From: Rubrobacter tropicus
GTDB lineage: Bacteria; Actinomycetota; Rubrobacteria; Rubrobacterales; Rubrobacteraceae
Reading direction: 5' to 3'
DNA: 64,000 nucleotides
Assembly: GCF_011492945.1 (NCBI RefSeq)
Contig: NZ_CP045119.1
Location: 992,001-1,056,000, forward strand
Position 1 is the first letter of the stretch; each line of letters starts with the position of its first letter. Shown here piece after piece: positions 1-8,178 of the stretch. The position numbers and the translations under genes are program-made. The notes under the pieces are model-generated. The model had not been told where the DNA came from and made no database searches. It saw only the letters and a program-made list of their open reading frames with translations.

Positions 1-2
1 TC

Positions 3-614
3 GGGCCGGGCCGGCTGGCGCAGACCACCAGCGCCCCCTTCGTCGTCGGCGAGCCGGACGGCGAGACGCGGGACCGGACCCGCATGCTCGCGGAGGTCCT
101 CGGCGCCGTCGAAAGCGTGCGCGTTACGGAGAACATCCGGGGCCAGGTCTGGACGAAGCTGCTCGTCAACAGCTCCTTCTCCGGCCTCGGCGCCGTCTCG
201 GGCCTGCTGTACCGCGAAGTGGTAGGGGACCCCGACGGACGCGAGGTAGCGCTCGCCCTCTGGCGCGAGGGCTACGACGTCGGAACGGCGCAGGGCATCG
301 CGCTCGATGAGGTCCTCGGTGTGGAAGCAGGGGCGCTGGTCCTACGCGGTCCCGGGGACAGGAAAAAAGTGGACGAGGCCCTCGAGGTCGCGATGGGATA
401 CGCCGGGGCCACGAAAGCTTCCATGCTCCAGGACCTCGAAAGAGGACTCAAAACGGAGGTCGACGTCATAAACGGCGCGGTCGTGGAGAAGGGCCGCGAG
501 TACGGGGTGGAGACGCCCACCAACGCCCGCGTCGTAAGGTTGATGCACGCGATGGAGCGCGGGGATCGGCGTCCCGGACGCGAGGTGTTCGCCGAGTTGC
601 TGCGCCCCGCCTGA
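3..614 (+). CDS. panE: 2-dehydropantoate 2-reductase (ketopantoate reductase), C-terminal part
   Basis: The reading frame is open from the left edge of the window, so the N-terminal NADPH-binding Rossmann half is missing. About 203 residues remain. They begin in a stretch typical of the end of the N-terminal domain (TSAPFVVGEPDG) and continue with the helical ApbA/PanE C-terminal domain, including the conserved WTKLLVNSSFSG segment (Lys and Asn that hold ketopantoate) and a late SMLQDLERGLKTEVD motif. The family reduces ketopantoate to pantoate for pantothenate/CoA synthesis in the cytosol. A related ApbA-family reductase with another substrate is possible. The first internal ATG (84) is not the true start because conserved sequence precedes it. 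Confidence 0.85.
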   Translation, partial: GPGRLAQTTSAPFVVGEPDGETRDRTRMLAEVLGAVESVRVTENIRGQVWTKLLVNSSFSGLGAVSGLLYREVVGDPDGREVALALWREGYDVGTAQGIALDEVLGVEAGALVLRGPGDRKKVDEALEVAMGYAGATKASMLQDLERGLKTEVDVINGAVVEKGREYGVETPTNARVVRLMHAMERGDRRPGREVFAELLRPA

Positions 615-801
615 AACGGACCGTCAAAGCCGACCTCGAAGGGCCGTGCCCGGGCCGGGTTGCGCGGCGGGCGGAGGTGTGAACGTATCACGCCGCCAGC
701 GTGTACCGGAGAGGCAGCGCGTTTAGACTCTCTAACGTAGATGGTCCGGGTTTCACCCGAGAGGCGGCGTGCCGGACGGGTGCGGATTTCGAGGAGGGTA
801 C

Positions 802-1896
802 GTGAGACTTCGGTGGTTGCTGTCTGGAATCGGCGGTGTGGTTGCCCTTCTCGTGGCCTCGGCGGGAAGTGCCCAAGCGCACGAGAAGTGGTTCGTGGGC
901 GAGCCGGGCGCGGGTTTGCGGTGGGACCTGTTCTTCCGGCCGCTCCCGCTGGCGCTCGTCGGGGCGGTCCTGCTGGCGACCCTCGCCGGCGGGCTTTTGT
1001 GGAGGGCGAGGGGCCGTCGCGGCTTCGTGCCGGGGCCCGCGGCCTTCGGGGCGACCGACGGGCGGCGGAGCCTCCTCTACGGGTTGGTGCCCCTGATCCT
1101 TGGCATCCACGTCGCGGTGCCGCTGCTGGTCAACGGGGTGCAGGGGACGCTCTTCTCCCCCGACAACGAGATGCCGGGCGTGTGGGCCAACTTTCTCGGC
1201 CTCGCCCAGACGGGCATCGCGCTCGCCCTGTTCTACGGCGGCCTGACGCGCATCGCGGCGGCGGCGCTCGGCCTCCTGTGGACCTGCGGCGTCTTTCTCG
1301 TAGGCCCGGAGGCGATGCTCGAGAACGTCATGTACCTCGGCTTCGCCGCCTTCTTCCTGCTGGCCGGGCGCGGTCCCCTGTCGGTCGACCGCCTGCTGTT
1401 CCCCCGCCTGGAGCCCGGGGCGGGCCTCTCGCGCCACGCCGTGCCCGTCGCGCGCGTCGGGGTGGGTTTGAGCCTCGTCTTCGTCGCGTTCACCGAGAAG
1501 TTCGCCAACGTGCCCCTGGGCCTGTCGTTTTTGGAGGAGTACCCGCTCAACTTCACGGGTGCCCTGAGTATACCCCTTTCGGACGAGACGTTCGTGCTTT
1601 GCGCGGGGGCCGTTGAGCTGCTCGTGGGGCTCTGGATCGCCCTCGGCATCTTCGTGCGCGAGGTCGTGATCGTGGCCTGGTTCCCGATCAACCTGACCCT
1701 GACGCTCTTCGCGTGGGAGGAGCTGATCGGGCACCTGCCCATCTACGGCCTGATGGCCGTGCTCCTCGTGTGGGGGAGCGGCTCGAAGGAAGTCCCCCTG
1801 TGGCTCTCCGGCCTGCGGGAGCGCCTGCTCCCGCAGGCCCCCGCGGAGGAGGATGGCGGACGACGGCCGGCCGCCGCTTCAGAACGCGACGGCTGA
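802..1896 (+). CDS. DoxX-like multi-spanning membrane protein with signal peptide
   Basis: 364 residues. The start is set at GTG 802 because a strong ribosome site (GAGGAGG, 791-797) lies just before it; an in-frame ATG at 769 has none. The N-terminus is a signal peptide ending near AQAHEKWF, followed by about eight hydrophobic segments and a polar Arg/Glu-rich tail of about 25 residues. The last third (AVELLVGLWIALGIF, HLPIYGLMAVLLVWG) resembles the DoxX/SURF4 fold of small membrane redox-associated proteins. No catalytic motif is visible and the substrate is unknown. Its last 18 bases overlap the 3' end of the convergent gene on the other strand. Confidence 0.7.
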   Translation: MRLRWLLSGIGGVVALLVASAGSAQAHEKWFVGEPGAGLRWDLFFRPLPLALVGAVLLATLAGGLLWRARGRRGFVPGPAAFGATDGRRSLLYGLVPLILGIHVAVPLLVNGVQGTLFSPDNEMPGVWANFLGLAQTGIALALFYGGLTRIAAAALGLLWTCGVFLVGPEAMLENVMYLGFAAFFLLAGRGPLSVDRLLFPRLEPGAGLSRHAVPVARVGVGLSLVFVAFTEKFANVPLGLSFLEEYPLNFTGALSIPLSDETFVLCAGAVELLVGLWIALGIFVREVVIVAWFPINLTLTLFAWEELIGHLPIYGLMAVLLVWGSGSKEVPLWLSGLRERLLPQAPAEEDGGRRPAAASERDG

Positions 1897-2808
1897 GCGC
1901 CCCTTCAGGCCAAAGACCCCGCGCGCTTCGTCGGGGGTGGCCGGCTCGCGGTCGAACATGGCCGCGAGGGCTACGGCTTTCTCGACGAGCTCGGCGTTCG
2001 TTTCGGCGCGCTTCTTGCGGCTGACGCGGAGGTTGTCTTCTAGGCCGACCCGGACGTGGCCGCCGAGCATGAGGCACATGGCGGCCAGGTGGTACTCGGC
2101 CGGGTAGCCGACGCCCGCAGCCGACCAGGTGAAGCCGTCCCCGAAGAGGTCCATCGCCGTGCGGCGCATGTGCATGAGCTGCTCGATGGTGGCCGCGTTC
2201 GCGCCCATCACACCGAGCACGAACTGGACGTGGACCGGGGTGTCCAAGAGTCCCCTGTCGATAAGGTACTTGATGTTGTAGAGGTGGCCCACGTCGTAGG
2301 CTTCGAGTTCGGGTTTGGCGCCGGATTCGCGGAACATGGCGCAGACTTTTTCCATGTCGGCGAAGGTGTTGCGGAAGATGTAGTCGCGGGTCCCTTCCAG
2401 GTAGTCCACCTCCCAGTCCTCGAAGTCCCCGGGGTTGCCCCGTTCCGCGATCGGGAAGAGGCCGAAGTTGAAGGAGCCCGTGTTGAAGGTCGCCATCTCG
2501 GGTTCGAGCTCGGGCAGGACGGCGGCGCGTTCTTCCAGCGACATCCCCTTGCCGCCGCCGGTGGTTGGCTGGACTATGACGTCGCACCGTTCCTTGATGC
2601 CGGAGACCACCTCGCGGAACAGGCCTATGTCCGAGCTCGGCTTGCCCGTCTCGGGTTCGCGGACGTGGAGGTGGACGATGGTGGCGCCGGCCTCGTGGGC
2701 GCCGACGGCCGACTCGATTATTTCGTCCGGCGTGATCGGGATCGCCGCGCTCTGCCCCGGCACCGTCATGCCGCCCGTGATCGCCGCGCTGATGATTACC
2801 TCTTCCAC
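1879..2808 (-). CDS. Beta-keto acid cleavage enzyme (BKACE, DUF849 family)
   Basis: 309 residues, full length for the family. It is a TIM-barrel zinc enzyme that condenses a beta-keto acid with acetyl-CoA to give acetoacetate and a new CoA ester; the founding member is the lysine-fermentation 3-keto-5-aminohexanoate cleavage enzyme. Family signatures visible are VIISAAITGG at the N-terminus, the zinc-binding TIVHLHVREPETG, QPTTGGG and ATFNTGSFNFG. Substrate specificity cannot be read from the sequence, and no lysine-fermentation neighbours are present, so another beta-keto acid is likely. The start is GTG 2808, preceded on the minus strand by GGGAGAA; a promoter lies just upstream. Confidence 0.88.
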   Translation of the reverse strand: MEEVIISAAITGGMTVPGQSAAIPITPDEIIESAVGAHEAGATIVHLHVREPETGKPSSDIGLFREVVSGIKERCDVIVQPTTGGGKGMSLEERAAVLPELEPEMATFNTGSFNFGLFPIAERGNPGDFEDWEVDYLEGTRDYIFRNTFADMEKVCAMFRESGAKPELEAYDVGHLYNIKYLIDRGLLDTPVHVQFVLGVMGANAATIEQLMHMRRTAMDLFGDGFTWSAAGVGYPAEYHLAAMCLMLGGHVRVGLEDNLRVSRKKRAETNAELVEKAVALAAMFDREPATPDEARGVFGLKGRSAVAF

Positions 2809-2841
2809 GCCGTTCTCCCTTCCCGGTCGGTTCCCCGAACA

Positions 2842-2870
2842 ATAGTAGGGGCGCCAACGGACCGCCGCAA
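2842..2870 (-). promoter_or_regulatory. Sigma-A-type promoter for the BKACE gene
   Basis: Read on the minus strand: TTGCGG (2870-2865), 17-bp spacer, TACTAT (2847-2842). Transcription would start near 2835, giving a leader of about 27 bases to the GTG at 2808. The match is moderate: four of six bases at each hexamer, with ideal spacing. Confidence 0.5.
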
Positions 2871-2940
2871 ACGGTCGCGTAGAATAGGGCTACATGTCCA
2901 AGGCCCGCCCGTCGGCCGTCCCAGAGGAGGAACGAGAAGG

Positions 2941-3834
2941 GTGTCTAACCCCTACGCCCGGCACAACGAGCAGAGCAAGGCGAACTTCGACCACGTCTAC
3001 GACCTGCCTGACCCGAGGGGCTACTTCGAGGCTTTAGGCTCCCTGGACTACCTGGCGCCCGAGCACGGTCGCCGCCTCTTCCCGACCCTGCTGCGGGAGA
3101 TCCGGGCGGAAGGCGGCCCGGCGGGCGTCCTCGACCTGTGCTGCTCCTACGGGGTGAACGCGGCCCTGCTCGGCCACGACCTGACCCTGGAAGACCTCTA
3201 CTCCCGCTACGCCTCTCCGGAACTGGCCGACCTCCCGACGGAGGAGTTGGCCGGGATGGACCGCGCGTTCTACTCTGAACACAGGAACGGAGGGCGTACC
3301 GACACCGTCGGCGCGGACTCGGCCGCGAACGCCGTCCGCTACGCGCTGCGTGCCGGGCTGCTCGAGGCGGGCTTCGGGGAGGACCTCGAGACGGCTGAAC
3401 CTTCGGGTGCCTTCGAGGGGTCCGTCGGGAACACGGGGCTCGTCACCGTCACGGGCGGCGTGGGCTACGTCTGGGAGCGGACCTTCGACCGCGTCCTGAA
3501 CGCCGTTGCCAAAGCCCGTCCCGACGGACGCGTACCGTGGGTCGCGACCCTGCCGGCCCGCCTGGTGGACTACGGGCCGCTCTCGGTCCTGTTCTCCCGC
3601 CACGGCCTCGTCACGGAGAAGCTTTCCGCACGCACCTTCCCCCAACGCCGCTTCGCAGACGCCGCCGAGCGCGAACACGTCCTGCGGGAGTTGTCGAAGC
3701 TGGGCGTGGACCCGGCGGGTAAAGAAGAAGAGGGCTGGTACCACGCCGACCTCTACCTCTCCCGACCCGCCGAACAGGCGGCGAAGACGCCGGTGGACGA
3801 GCTGTTCGAGGCCTCCGGCGCCCTCGACTACTGA
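2941..3834 (+). CDS. SAM-dependent methyltransferase-like protein, unknown substrate
   Basis: 297 residues from GTG 2941, preceded by an AGGAGG ribosome site at about 2926. Upstream in-frame sequence is antisense to the BKACE gene and was not used. Residues about 58-70 (GVLDLCCSYGVNAALLG) look like the glycine-rich motif I of class I methyltransferases, with Cys-Cys in place of the common Gly-x-Gly. The rest lacks clear motif II/III and the middle (residues 95-135) reads as a lid or substrate region. A C-terminal segment (ARTFPQRRFADAAEREHV) is basic. The protein acts presumably in the cytosol; function not recognised beyond the fold suggestion. Confidence 0.6.
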   Translation: MSNPYARHNEQSKANFDHVYDLPDPRGYFEALGSLDYLAPEHGRRLFPTLLREIRAEGGPAGVLDLCCSYGVNAALLGHDLTLEDLYSRYASPELADLPTEELAGMDRAFYSEHRNGGRTDTVGADSAANAVRYALRAGLLEAGFGEDLETAEPSGAFEGSVGNTGLVTVTGGVGYVWERTFDRVLNAVAKARPDGRVPWVATLPARLVDYGPLSVLFSRHGLVTEKLSARTFPQRRFADAAEREHVLRELSKLGVDPAGKEEEGWYHADLYLSRPAEQAAKTPVDELFEASGALDY

Positions 3835-3882
3835 CAACGGGCCTCCGGGCGTAAGCCCCGTCCCAGGGCGCCGCTCCGGGAA

Positions 3883-3939
3883 GCGGTCAGCGATCAGCTG
3901 TCAGCTTTCAGCAAGAGCAAATAGCTGACGGCTGAAAGC
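3883..3939. repeat. GCTGANN heptad repeat, inverted halves, short loop
   Basis: Left half at 3883-3912 reads TCAGC units (GATCAGCTGTCAGCTTTCAGC); right half at 3921-3939 reads GCTGACGGCTGAAAGC. GCTTTCAGC (3904-3912) pairs exactly with GCTGAAAGC (3931-3939). It lies between two convergent genes, next to the strong terminator. Confidence 0.75.
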
Positions 3940-3972
3940 GCGGGTTGCGGGGGAATCGCCCCCGCAACCCGC
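3940..3972. terminator. Strong bidirectional hairpin terminator
   Basis: A perfect 14-bp stem, GCGGGTTGCGGGGG (3940-3953) with CCCCCGCAACCCGC (3959-3972), around a 5-base loop. It sits between the convergent methyltransferase-like gene and asnB, two bases past the asnB stop. No long T-run is present on either side, so it may end transcription by a hairpin alone. Confidence 0.75.
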
Positions 3973-3973
3973 T

Positions 3974-5503
3974 CTAGGCCGTGGCAAAGCGGCTTATGAC
4001 GCGCTTCGGCCGGACGTCACCTAGCCCTTCGGCGAAGACGCGGTAGTAGGCGGCCTCCTCGCGGGTGCGCAGCGGCGGGTCGACGTCGTTCCGCTCGCGC
4101 TCGAATTCTTCTTCCGTGACGGATGCCTCCATGCGGTCCTTCAGGACGGAGGAGGCGCCGGAGCCGTCGCCGAACTGGGCCTTCTTGCGCCAGAGGAAGT
4201 CGTGGGGGAGCCAGCCGTCGAAGGCCTGGCGGAGGAGGCGTTTCTCGGGCTGGTCCTCGCCGGCGAGCTTCCAGCCGGCGGGGAGGGAGAGCCCGAGCGA
4301 GATCATGTCTAGCTCAAGAAACGGCACCCGCGCCTCCAGGCCGTGGGCCATCGTGACCCGGTCGGCCCGCTGCAGGTTCAGGTCGTGGAGCCCCTCGATG
4401 GTCCGGACGAGCTCCGCGTGCAGGTCCTCTTCGGTCCGGAAGTCCTCCAGGTACTCGTAGCCGGCGAAGATCTCATCGGCCCCCTCGCCCGTCAGCACGA
4501 CTTTTACGTGTTTGGCCGTGAACTCAGAGAGTATGTAGTTGGGGACGGCGCTCCGCACGAGAGACGGGTCGAAGCTCTCGATGACCCGCACAACCTCGGG
4601 CAGGACGGCCAGGGCGTCCTCGGCGGTGTAGACGCTCTCGTGGTGCTCGGTGCCGAGGTGCTCGGCGACGGCCCGGGCCGCCAGCAGGTCGGGGGAGTCC
4701 TCAAGGCCCACGGCGAAGGTCTTGAGCCTCTCTCCCCGCCGCTCGTACCAACGCGCCGCGATGGCGGCGACGAGGCTCGAATCGAGGCCGCCCGAGAGAA
4801 AGACGCCGACGGGCACGTCGCCCATCATCTGCCGCTCCACGGTCCGTATGAGCCTGTCGCGGACCTTTTCGAGTATGCCGCCTGGGATGGGCGCCCCCGG
4901 CTCGCCGGGCCCGTCGAACGGCTCCAGATCCCCCTCCTCGGGCACGGCGCGGCCGAAGCGGACCAGGCCCTCCTCCGGCGTCCAGTAGTGGCCCGGGGGG
5001 AAGGACTCGACGGAAGGCTGCCAGTCCTCGTCGAAGGCCCGCATCTCCGAGGCGAAGCGGACGAGGCCATCGCGCTTAGCCCAGTAGAGGGGCTTTATGC
5101 CGACCGGATCGCGGGCCGCGATAAAGGTCCCGTCTTCGCCCGCGATGAGGAACGCGTACATCCCGAGCAGGCCGGAGAGGGCGTCAGGGCCGCGTTCGGC
5201 CACGAGCCTGAGGGCTACCTCGTTGTCCGAGCGGGTTGACATGCTCCGGTCTTCGAGGGTCTCAAGGATCTCCTCGTGGTTGTAGACCTCGCCGTTGCCG
5301 ACGAGGTAGAGGCCCTCGTCCGGCTTGAGGAGCGGCTGCTTGCCGCCCTCGACGTCCACTATCGAGAGGCGCCTGTGGCCCAGAGTGTTGCCGGCCACCT
5401 CGACGAGGCCGTCATCGTCTGGGCCGCGGTGGGAGATCCGGCCCATCATCCGCGCAGCGGTCTCCGGTTCCATCGCGCCGTACCCGCCGACGATTCCGCA
5501 CAA
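3974..5503 (-). CDS. asnB: Asparagine synthetase, glutamine-hydrolysing
   Basis: 509 residues. The start is TTG 5503, so that initiator Met is followed directly by the catalytic Cys2 (MCGIVGGYG), as class II amidotransferases need; GGAGAAGG lies just upstream. The N-terminal glutaminase domain (about 1-190) contains RGPDDDG, HRRLSIVD and the GEVYNHEEI stretch. The synthetase domain (about 215-480) carries the PP-loop FLSGGLDSSLVAA and LTGEGADEIFAGYEY. It makes asparagine from aspartate, glutamine and ATP in the cytosol. It is shorter than E. coli AsnB (554 aa), as in many actinobacterial and archaeal forms. An asparagine-synthase-like amidotransferase of another pathway is possible, but there is no biosynthetic cluster nearby. 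Confidence 0.9.
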   Translation of the reverse strand: MCGIVGGYGAMEPETAARMMGRISHRGPDDDGLVEVAGNTLGHRRLSIVDVEGGKQPLLKPDEGLYLVGNGEVYNHEEILETLEDRSMSTRSDNEVALRLVAERGPDALSGLLGMYAFLIAGEDGTFIAARDPVGIKPLYWAKRDGLVRFASEMRAFDEDWQPSVESFPPGHYWTPEEGLVRFGRAVPEEGDLEPFDGPGEPGAPIPGGILEKVRDRLIRTVERQMMGDVPVGVFLSGGLDSSLVAAIAARWYERRGERLKTFAVGLEDSPDLLAARAVAEHLGTEHHESVYTAEDALAVLPEVVRVIESFDPSLVRSAVPNYILSEFTAKHVKVVLTGEGADEIFAGYEYLEDFRTEEDLHAELVRTIEGLHDLNLQRADRVTMAHGLEARVPFLELDMISLGLSLPAGWKLAGEDQPEKRLLRQAFDGWLPHDFLWRKKAQFGDGSGASSVLKDRMEASVTEEEFERERNDVDPPLRTREEAAYYRVFAEGLGDVRPKRVISRFATA

Positions 5504-5539
5504 GGCCTTCTCCAGACTTCCGCTCTCCGGTCCGGGCTT

Positions 5540-5569
5540 ATGTTACCCCCGGTCGCGAACGATTGTCAT
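5540..5569 (-). promoter_or_regulatory. Sigma-A-type promoter for asnB
   Basis: Minus strand: ATGACA (5569-5564), 18-bp spacer, TAACAT (5545-5540). Transcription would begin near 5533, about 30 bases before the TTG start. The same TAACAT with 18-bp spacing occurs at the acyl-CoA synthetase promoter. Confidence 0.5.
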
Positions 5570-5733
5570 GCTACTTCTGGATAACCGGCGGCGCCTTCGG
5601 TCGCCCGATTCTTCGACGCGGGGCCGGTATCCCGGACGCAGCCCCAAGATTAAAATACGGGGGACGGTTGGCTGGTGGCGAGGGGGCACGGTTGGCGGAG
5701 GTGATCCGGGCAGACTTCACGGGTGGGTCTCCC

Positions 5734-6630
5734 ATGCCCACCCAGGCCGTCGCGACGCTGAACCTCGGCCCGAAACCGGGCGATCTGGAGCACAACCTCT
5801 CCCTTGCCGAACGCGCCATCAGGGAGGCGAAGAGTCTGGAGCCCGACCTCCGGTGGGTGGTGCTTCCCGAGCTCTTTACCTGCGGCTACTCCGCCCTCGA
5901 GACGGTTCATCTGTCCGCCGAGGACGCGGAGCGCGGCGAGAGCGCCCGTTTCTTCGTCTCCCTGGCGCGGGAGCTCGGACTCTGCATCGCCTACGGGTTC
6001 GCCGAGACGGTACCCGGGTCTGTCACGGGCGTCTTCGACAGCGCCAACCTGGTGGGGGCCGGCGGCGTTATAGCCACCTACCGCAAGCGCAACCTGGTCG
6101 AGACTACGCCGGAATACCGCGTCTTTACGCCGGGGGTCGAGTTGCCGGTCGTGGAGGCGGGAGGGCTGCGGGTCGCGCTCGCGGTCTGCTGGGATCTTGG
6201 CTTCCCCGAGGTCGCGCGGGAGGCCGCGGCGCGCGGGGCCGACCTCGTCCTCGCCCCCGCCGCCTGGCGCGATCCCTGGGGAGCCCAGTACGGCCTCGCC
6301 TGCGCCGCCCGCGCCCTGGACTCAGGCATCCACCTCGCCAGCGCCAACCAGATAGGCGATTACCCCGAAGCCCGCTTCAGCGCTACGGGTCACGTCTACG
6401 GCCCCGACGGGGCCAGGATCTCCCACGGCTTCGGCGCCGCGAGCCTCGCCGACATGGACCCCGGCGCCCCCGAGCGCTGGCGCGGGTTCTACGGCGATAC
6501 CCTTCCCGAACGCGAGAGGGTGTCGGTCGTAGGCGGAGAGCCGCTGGAGATAGAGCGGTCAGCGGTCAGCCCGCTCGGCCTTCGGCCTACGCTATCAGCT
6601 GTCAGCCGTTTATCTTTGGCTGATAGCTGA
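5734..6630 (+). CDS. Carbon-nitrogen hydrolase (nitrilase superfamily)
   Basis: 298 residues from ATG 5734. TTG 5692 (after AGGGGG) is an alternative start that would add 14 residues; the conserved first strand (AVATLNLGPKPGD) begins right after the chosen ATG. The catalytic triad is visible: Glu in LPELFTCGYS, Lys in YRKRNLVE, and Cys in AVCWDLGFPEVAREAA. The enzyme is expected to hydrolyse an amide or N-carbamoyl bond in the cytosol; the substrate is unknown. The C-terminal 24 or so residues (from about ERSAVSPLG) are encoded by the heptad repeat that follows the gene and look like a recent, non-homologous extension. Confidence 0.85.
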   Translation: MPTQAVATLNLGPKPGDLEHNLSLAERAIREAKSLEPDLRWVVLPELFTCGYSALETVHLSAEDAERGESARFFVSLARELGLCIAYGFAETVPGSVTGVFDSANLVGAGGVIATYRKRNLVETTPEYRVFTPGVELPVVEAGGLRVALAVCWDLGFPEVAREAAARGADLVLAPAAWRDPWGAQYGLACAARALDSGIHLASANQIGDYPEARFSATGHVYGPDGARISHGFGAASLADMDPGAPERWRGFYGDTLPERERVSVVGGEPLEIERSAVSPLGLRPTLSAVSRLSLADS

Positions 6631-6657
6631 TAGCTGAGAGCTGACAGCTGAGAGCTT
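6556..6657. repeat. GCTGANN heptad repeat, longest tandem copy
   Basis: Left TCAGC-type half at 6556-6607 (GCGGTCAGCGGTCAGC, then GCTATCAGCTGTCAGCC); right half at 6618-6655 is a run of five heptads: GCTGATA, GCTGATA, GCTGAGA, GCTGACA, GCTGAGA. The halves pair as an inverted repeat with a loop of about 10 bases. The copy overlaps the end of the nitrilase-family gene and supplies its TGA stop (6628-6630). Confidence 0.85.
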
Positions 6658-6658
6658 C

Positions 6659-6907
6659 TCAGTCCCGGTCTCCGCCGGGCTTCTTTCTTCCCTCCCGCAG
6701 CTCGCGCCAGATGTTGCGCCCCACGAGAAAGAAACAGAGGCCTGCTACGGAGGCGATCACGAGCCCGAACACCGTCGTGGTGCCCGAGGGCTGCCCCAGC
6801 GCCGAGACCGCGAAGGAGCCGATCAGGACCAGGCTGACGGCGGCCAGCACCGCCGCAAACGAAACGACACCGATGCTGACCACCACACCCAGACAACCCG
6901 AACGCAC
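6659..6907 (-). CDS. Small two-helix membrane protein
   Basis: 82 residues. Start placed at GTG 6907, four bases after the ribosome site GGAGAGGAG on the minus strand; the frame stays open further upstream but without conserved character or ribosome site. Two hydrophobic helices (about residues 6-34 and 44-62) are followed by a basic tail (GRNIWRELREGRKKPGG). No family recognised. It is divergent from the sigma factor gene, and its stop abuts the heptad repeat. Confidence 0.55.
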   Translation of the reverse strand: MRSGCLGVVVSIGVVSFAAVLAAVSLVLIGSFAVSALGQPSGTTTVFGLVIASVAGLCFFLVGRNIWRELREGRKKPGGDRD

Positions 6908-6994
6908 CAGACTCCTCTCCGAGACGCCGCCAAACCGGCGATTCCGCGTAAATATACCCTCGCCGCCCCCCCTCGACCGTCGTCCGGCCGGCTC

Positions 6995-7022
6995 TTGACA
7001 ATGCCCCCTATGTGTGTAAAAT
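6995..7022 (+). promoter_or_regulatory. Strong sigma-A promoter for the sigma factor gene
   Basis: Perfect -35 TTGACA (6995-7000), 16-bp spacer ending in an extended -10 TGTG, and -10 TAAAAT (7017-7022). Transcription would start near 7029, leaving a leader of about 150 bases before ATG 7183. The leader is less GC-rich than the surroundings and contains a small hairpin (GCCTC/GAGGC, about 7093-7108). Confidence 0.8.
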
Positions 7023-7182
7023 ACCAGTTTGGCAAGTTCCTGAAAACAGCCTGTATCCCCGGATAACACGATTTCCGAGTGCTGAATAGTGGGGCCTCTG
7101 TGGCGAGGCGTGGTCCGCGTCGTCCTTGGGGTGTTCCGGCGGACGGGCAGCGTAATTTAACACGGGGCAGAGGAGGGTCGCA

Positions 7183-8055
7183 ATGGCGGTAATACAGACA
7201 AGAGGGCGGCAGACAGAGCGGACGTCGGAGACGCCGGATCTCATACCGGGCTACTTCGCGCGTATCGACAAGGGCAACCTGTTGACGCACAAGCAGGAGA
7301 TCAACCTCTCCAAGAGGGCGAAGGCCGGCGACGATGGCGCCCGCAAGAGGCTCGTCGAGAAGAACCTGAGGCTCGTGGTGAGCGTCGCCAAGAGGTACCG
7401 CGGGATGGGTCTGCCTTTCGAGGACCTGATCCAGGAGGGCAACGTCGGCCTCATGCGGGCCGTCGAGAAGTTCGACCCGGACCGCGGGTGGAGGTTCTCG
7501 ACCTACGCGACGTGGTGGATCCGCCAGGCCGTGCAAAGGGCCGTCGCGGATAAGGGCCGCACGATAAGGGTCCCCGTCCACATGGGCGACAAGATCCGGA
7601 AGATGGCCCGCGCCTACAACGAGCTATCCGCGCAGTTCACCCGAGAGCCGACCGACGAAGAGGTCGCGCAGAAGCTGGAGTGGACCGTCGACGAGGTGCT
7701 CGACGTCAAGAGCGCCATGCCCGACGCCACCAGCCTCAACCAGCCGCTCTCCTCCGACGGCGACGGGTCCGAGCTCGGCGAGCTCATCGAGGACGAGCGC
7801 GCCTCCGAGGTTGCCGGCGTGGTTATAGGGGACATAGAGCTCGGTTCGCTCAAGGAGGCCGTCGAGCGGCTGCCCGAGCGTCACCAGCACGTCCTGATCC
7901 GTCGCTACGGCCTCGGCGACCGCGACACCGCGACGCTGGCCGAGCTCAGCGACGAGCTCGGCATCTCCCGCGAGCGCGTCCGCCAGCTCCAGCGCGAGGC
8001 CGAGCGGATGCTCGCCAGCGGCGAGTTCGGCGCCGTTCTACGCGGGGCCGCGTAG
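7183..8055 (+). CDS. rpoD: RpoD/SigA-family RNA polymerase sigma factor
   Basis: 290 residues from ATG 7183 with GAGGAGGG upstream. Region 1.1 is absent; region 1.2 begins near residue 23 ([17 protein letters not shown]). Region 2 shows [34 protein letters not shown] and [13 protein letters not shown] (promoter melting and -10 recognition). Region 3 has RTIRVPVHM, and region 4 ends with [19 protein letters not shown] (-35 helix-turn-helix). The length and motifs fit a short primary or group 2 sigma factor. Which of these it is cannot be decided from one window. It has its own strong consensus promoter and long leader. Confidence 0.88.
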   Translation: MAVIQTRGRQTERTSETPDLIPGYFARIDKGNLLTHKQEINLSKRAKAGDDGARKRLVEKNLRLVVSVAKRYRGMGLPFEDLIQEGNVGLMRAVEKFDPDRGWRFSTYATWWIRQAVQRAVADKGRTIRVPVHMGDKIRKMARAYNELSAQFTREPTDEEVAQKLEWTVDEVLDVKSAMPDATSLNQPLSSDGDGSELGELIEDERASEVAGVVIGDIELGSLKEAVERLPERHQHVLIRRYGLGDRDTATLAELSDELGISRERVRQLQREAERMLASGEFGAVLRGAA

Positions 8056-8060
8056 GAGGA

Positions 8061-8090
8061 GCTGTCAGCTCTCAGCTGTCAACTTTAAGC
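8061..8090. repeat. Heptad repeat, single half
   Basis: GCTGTCAGCTCTCAGCTGTC (8061-8080) and a degenerate continuation to 8090, six bases after the sigma factor stop codon. No clear inverted partner is present. Confidence 0.65.
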
Positions 8091-8100
8091 AAAAGCCTGT

Positions 8101-8139
8101 AACGCAAGGGGTCCCGTTCGATGCGGGGCCCCTTGCGTT
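8101..8139 (+). terminator. Hairpin terminator after the sigma factor gene
   Basis: AACGCAAGGGG and CCCG (8101-8116) pair with CGGG and CCCCTTGCGTT (8124-8139) around a short loop, with one bulge. It is followed by TGTCT. It lies between the sigma factor gene and the convergent EEP-family gene. Confidence 0.75.
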
Positions 8140-8178
8140 GTCTGACGAGGCCTCGTTGGGACGGTTTGCGAAGCGTTC

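Noticed and set aside
688-1734. A 348-residue minus-strand frame opposite the DoxX-like gene.
   Set aside because: Composition is the Arg/Gly/Pro-rich reverse shadow typical of GC-rich coding DNA; the plus-strand frame has signal peptide and membrane helices.
2056-2940. A long open frame continuing upstream of the methyltransferase-like gene.
   Set aside because: It is antisense to the well-supported BKACE gene, and GTG 2941 has a strong ribosome site.
7029-7182. The sigma factor leader considered as a riboswitch.
   Set aside because: Only a small hairpin is seen; no conserved ligand-binding motif could be recognised.
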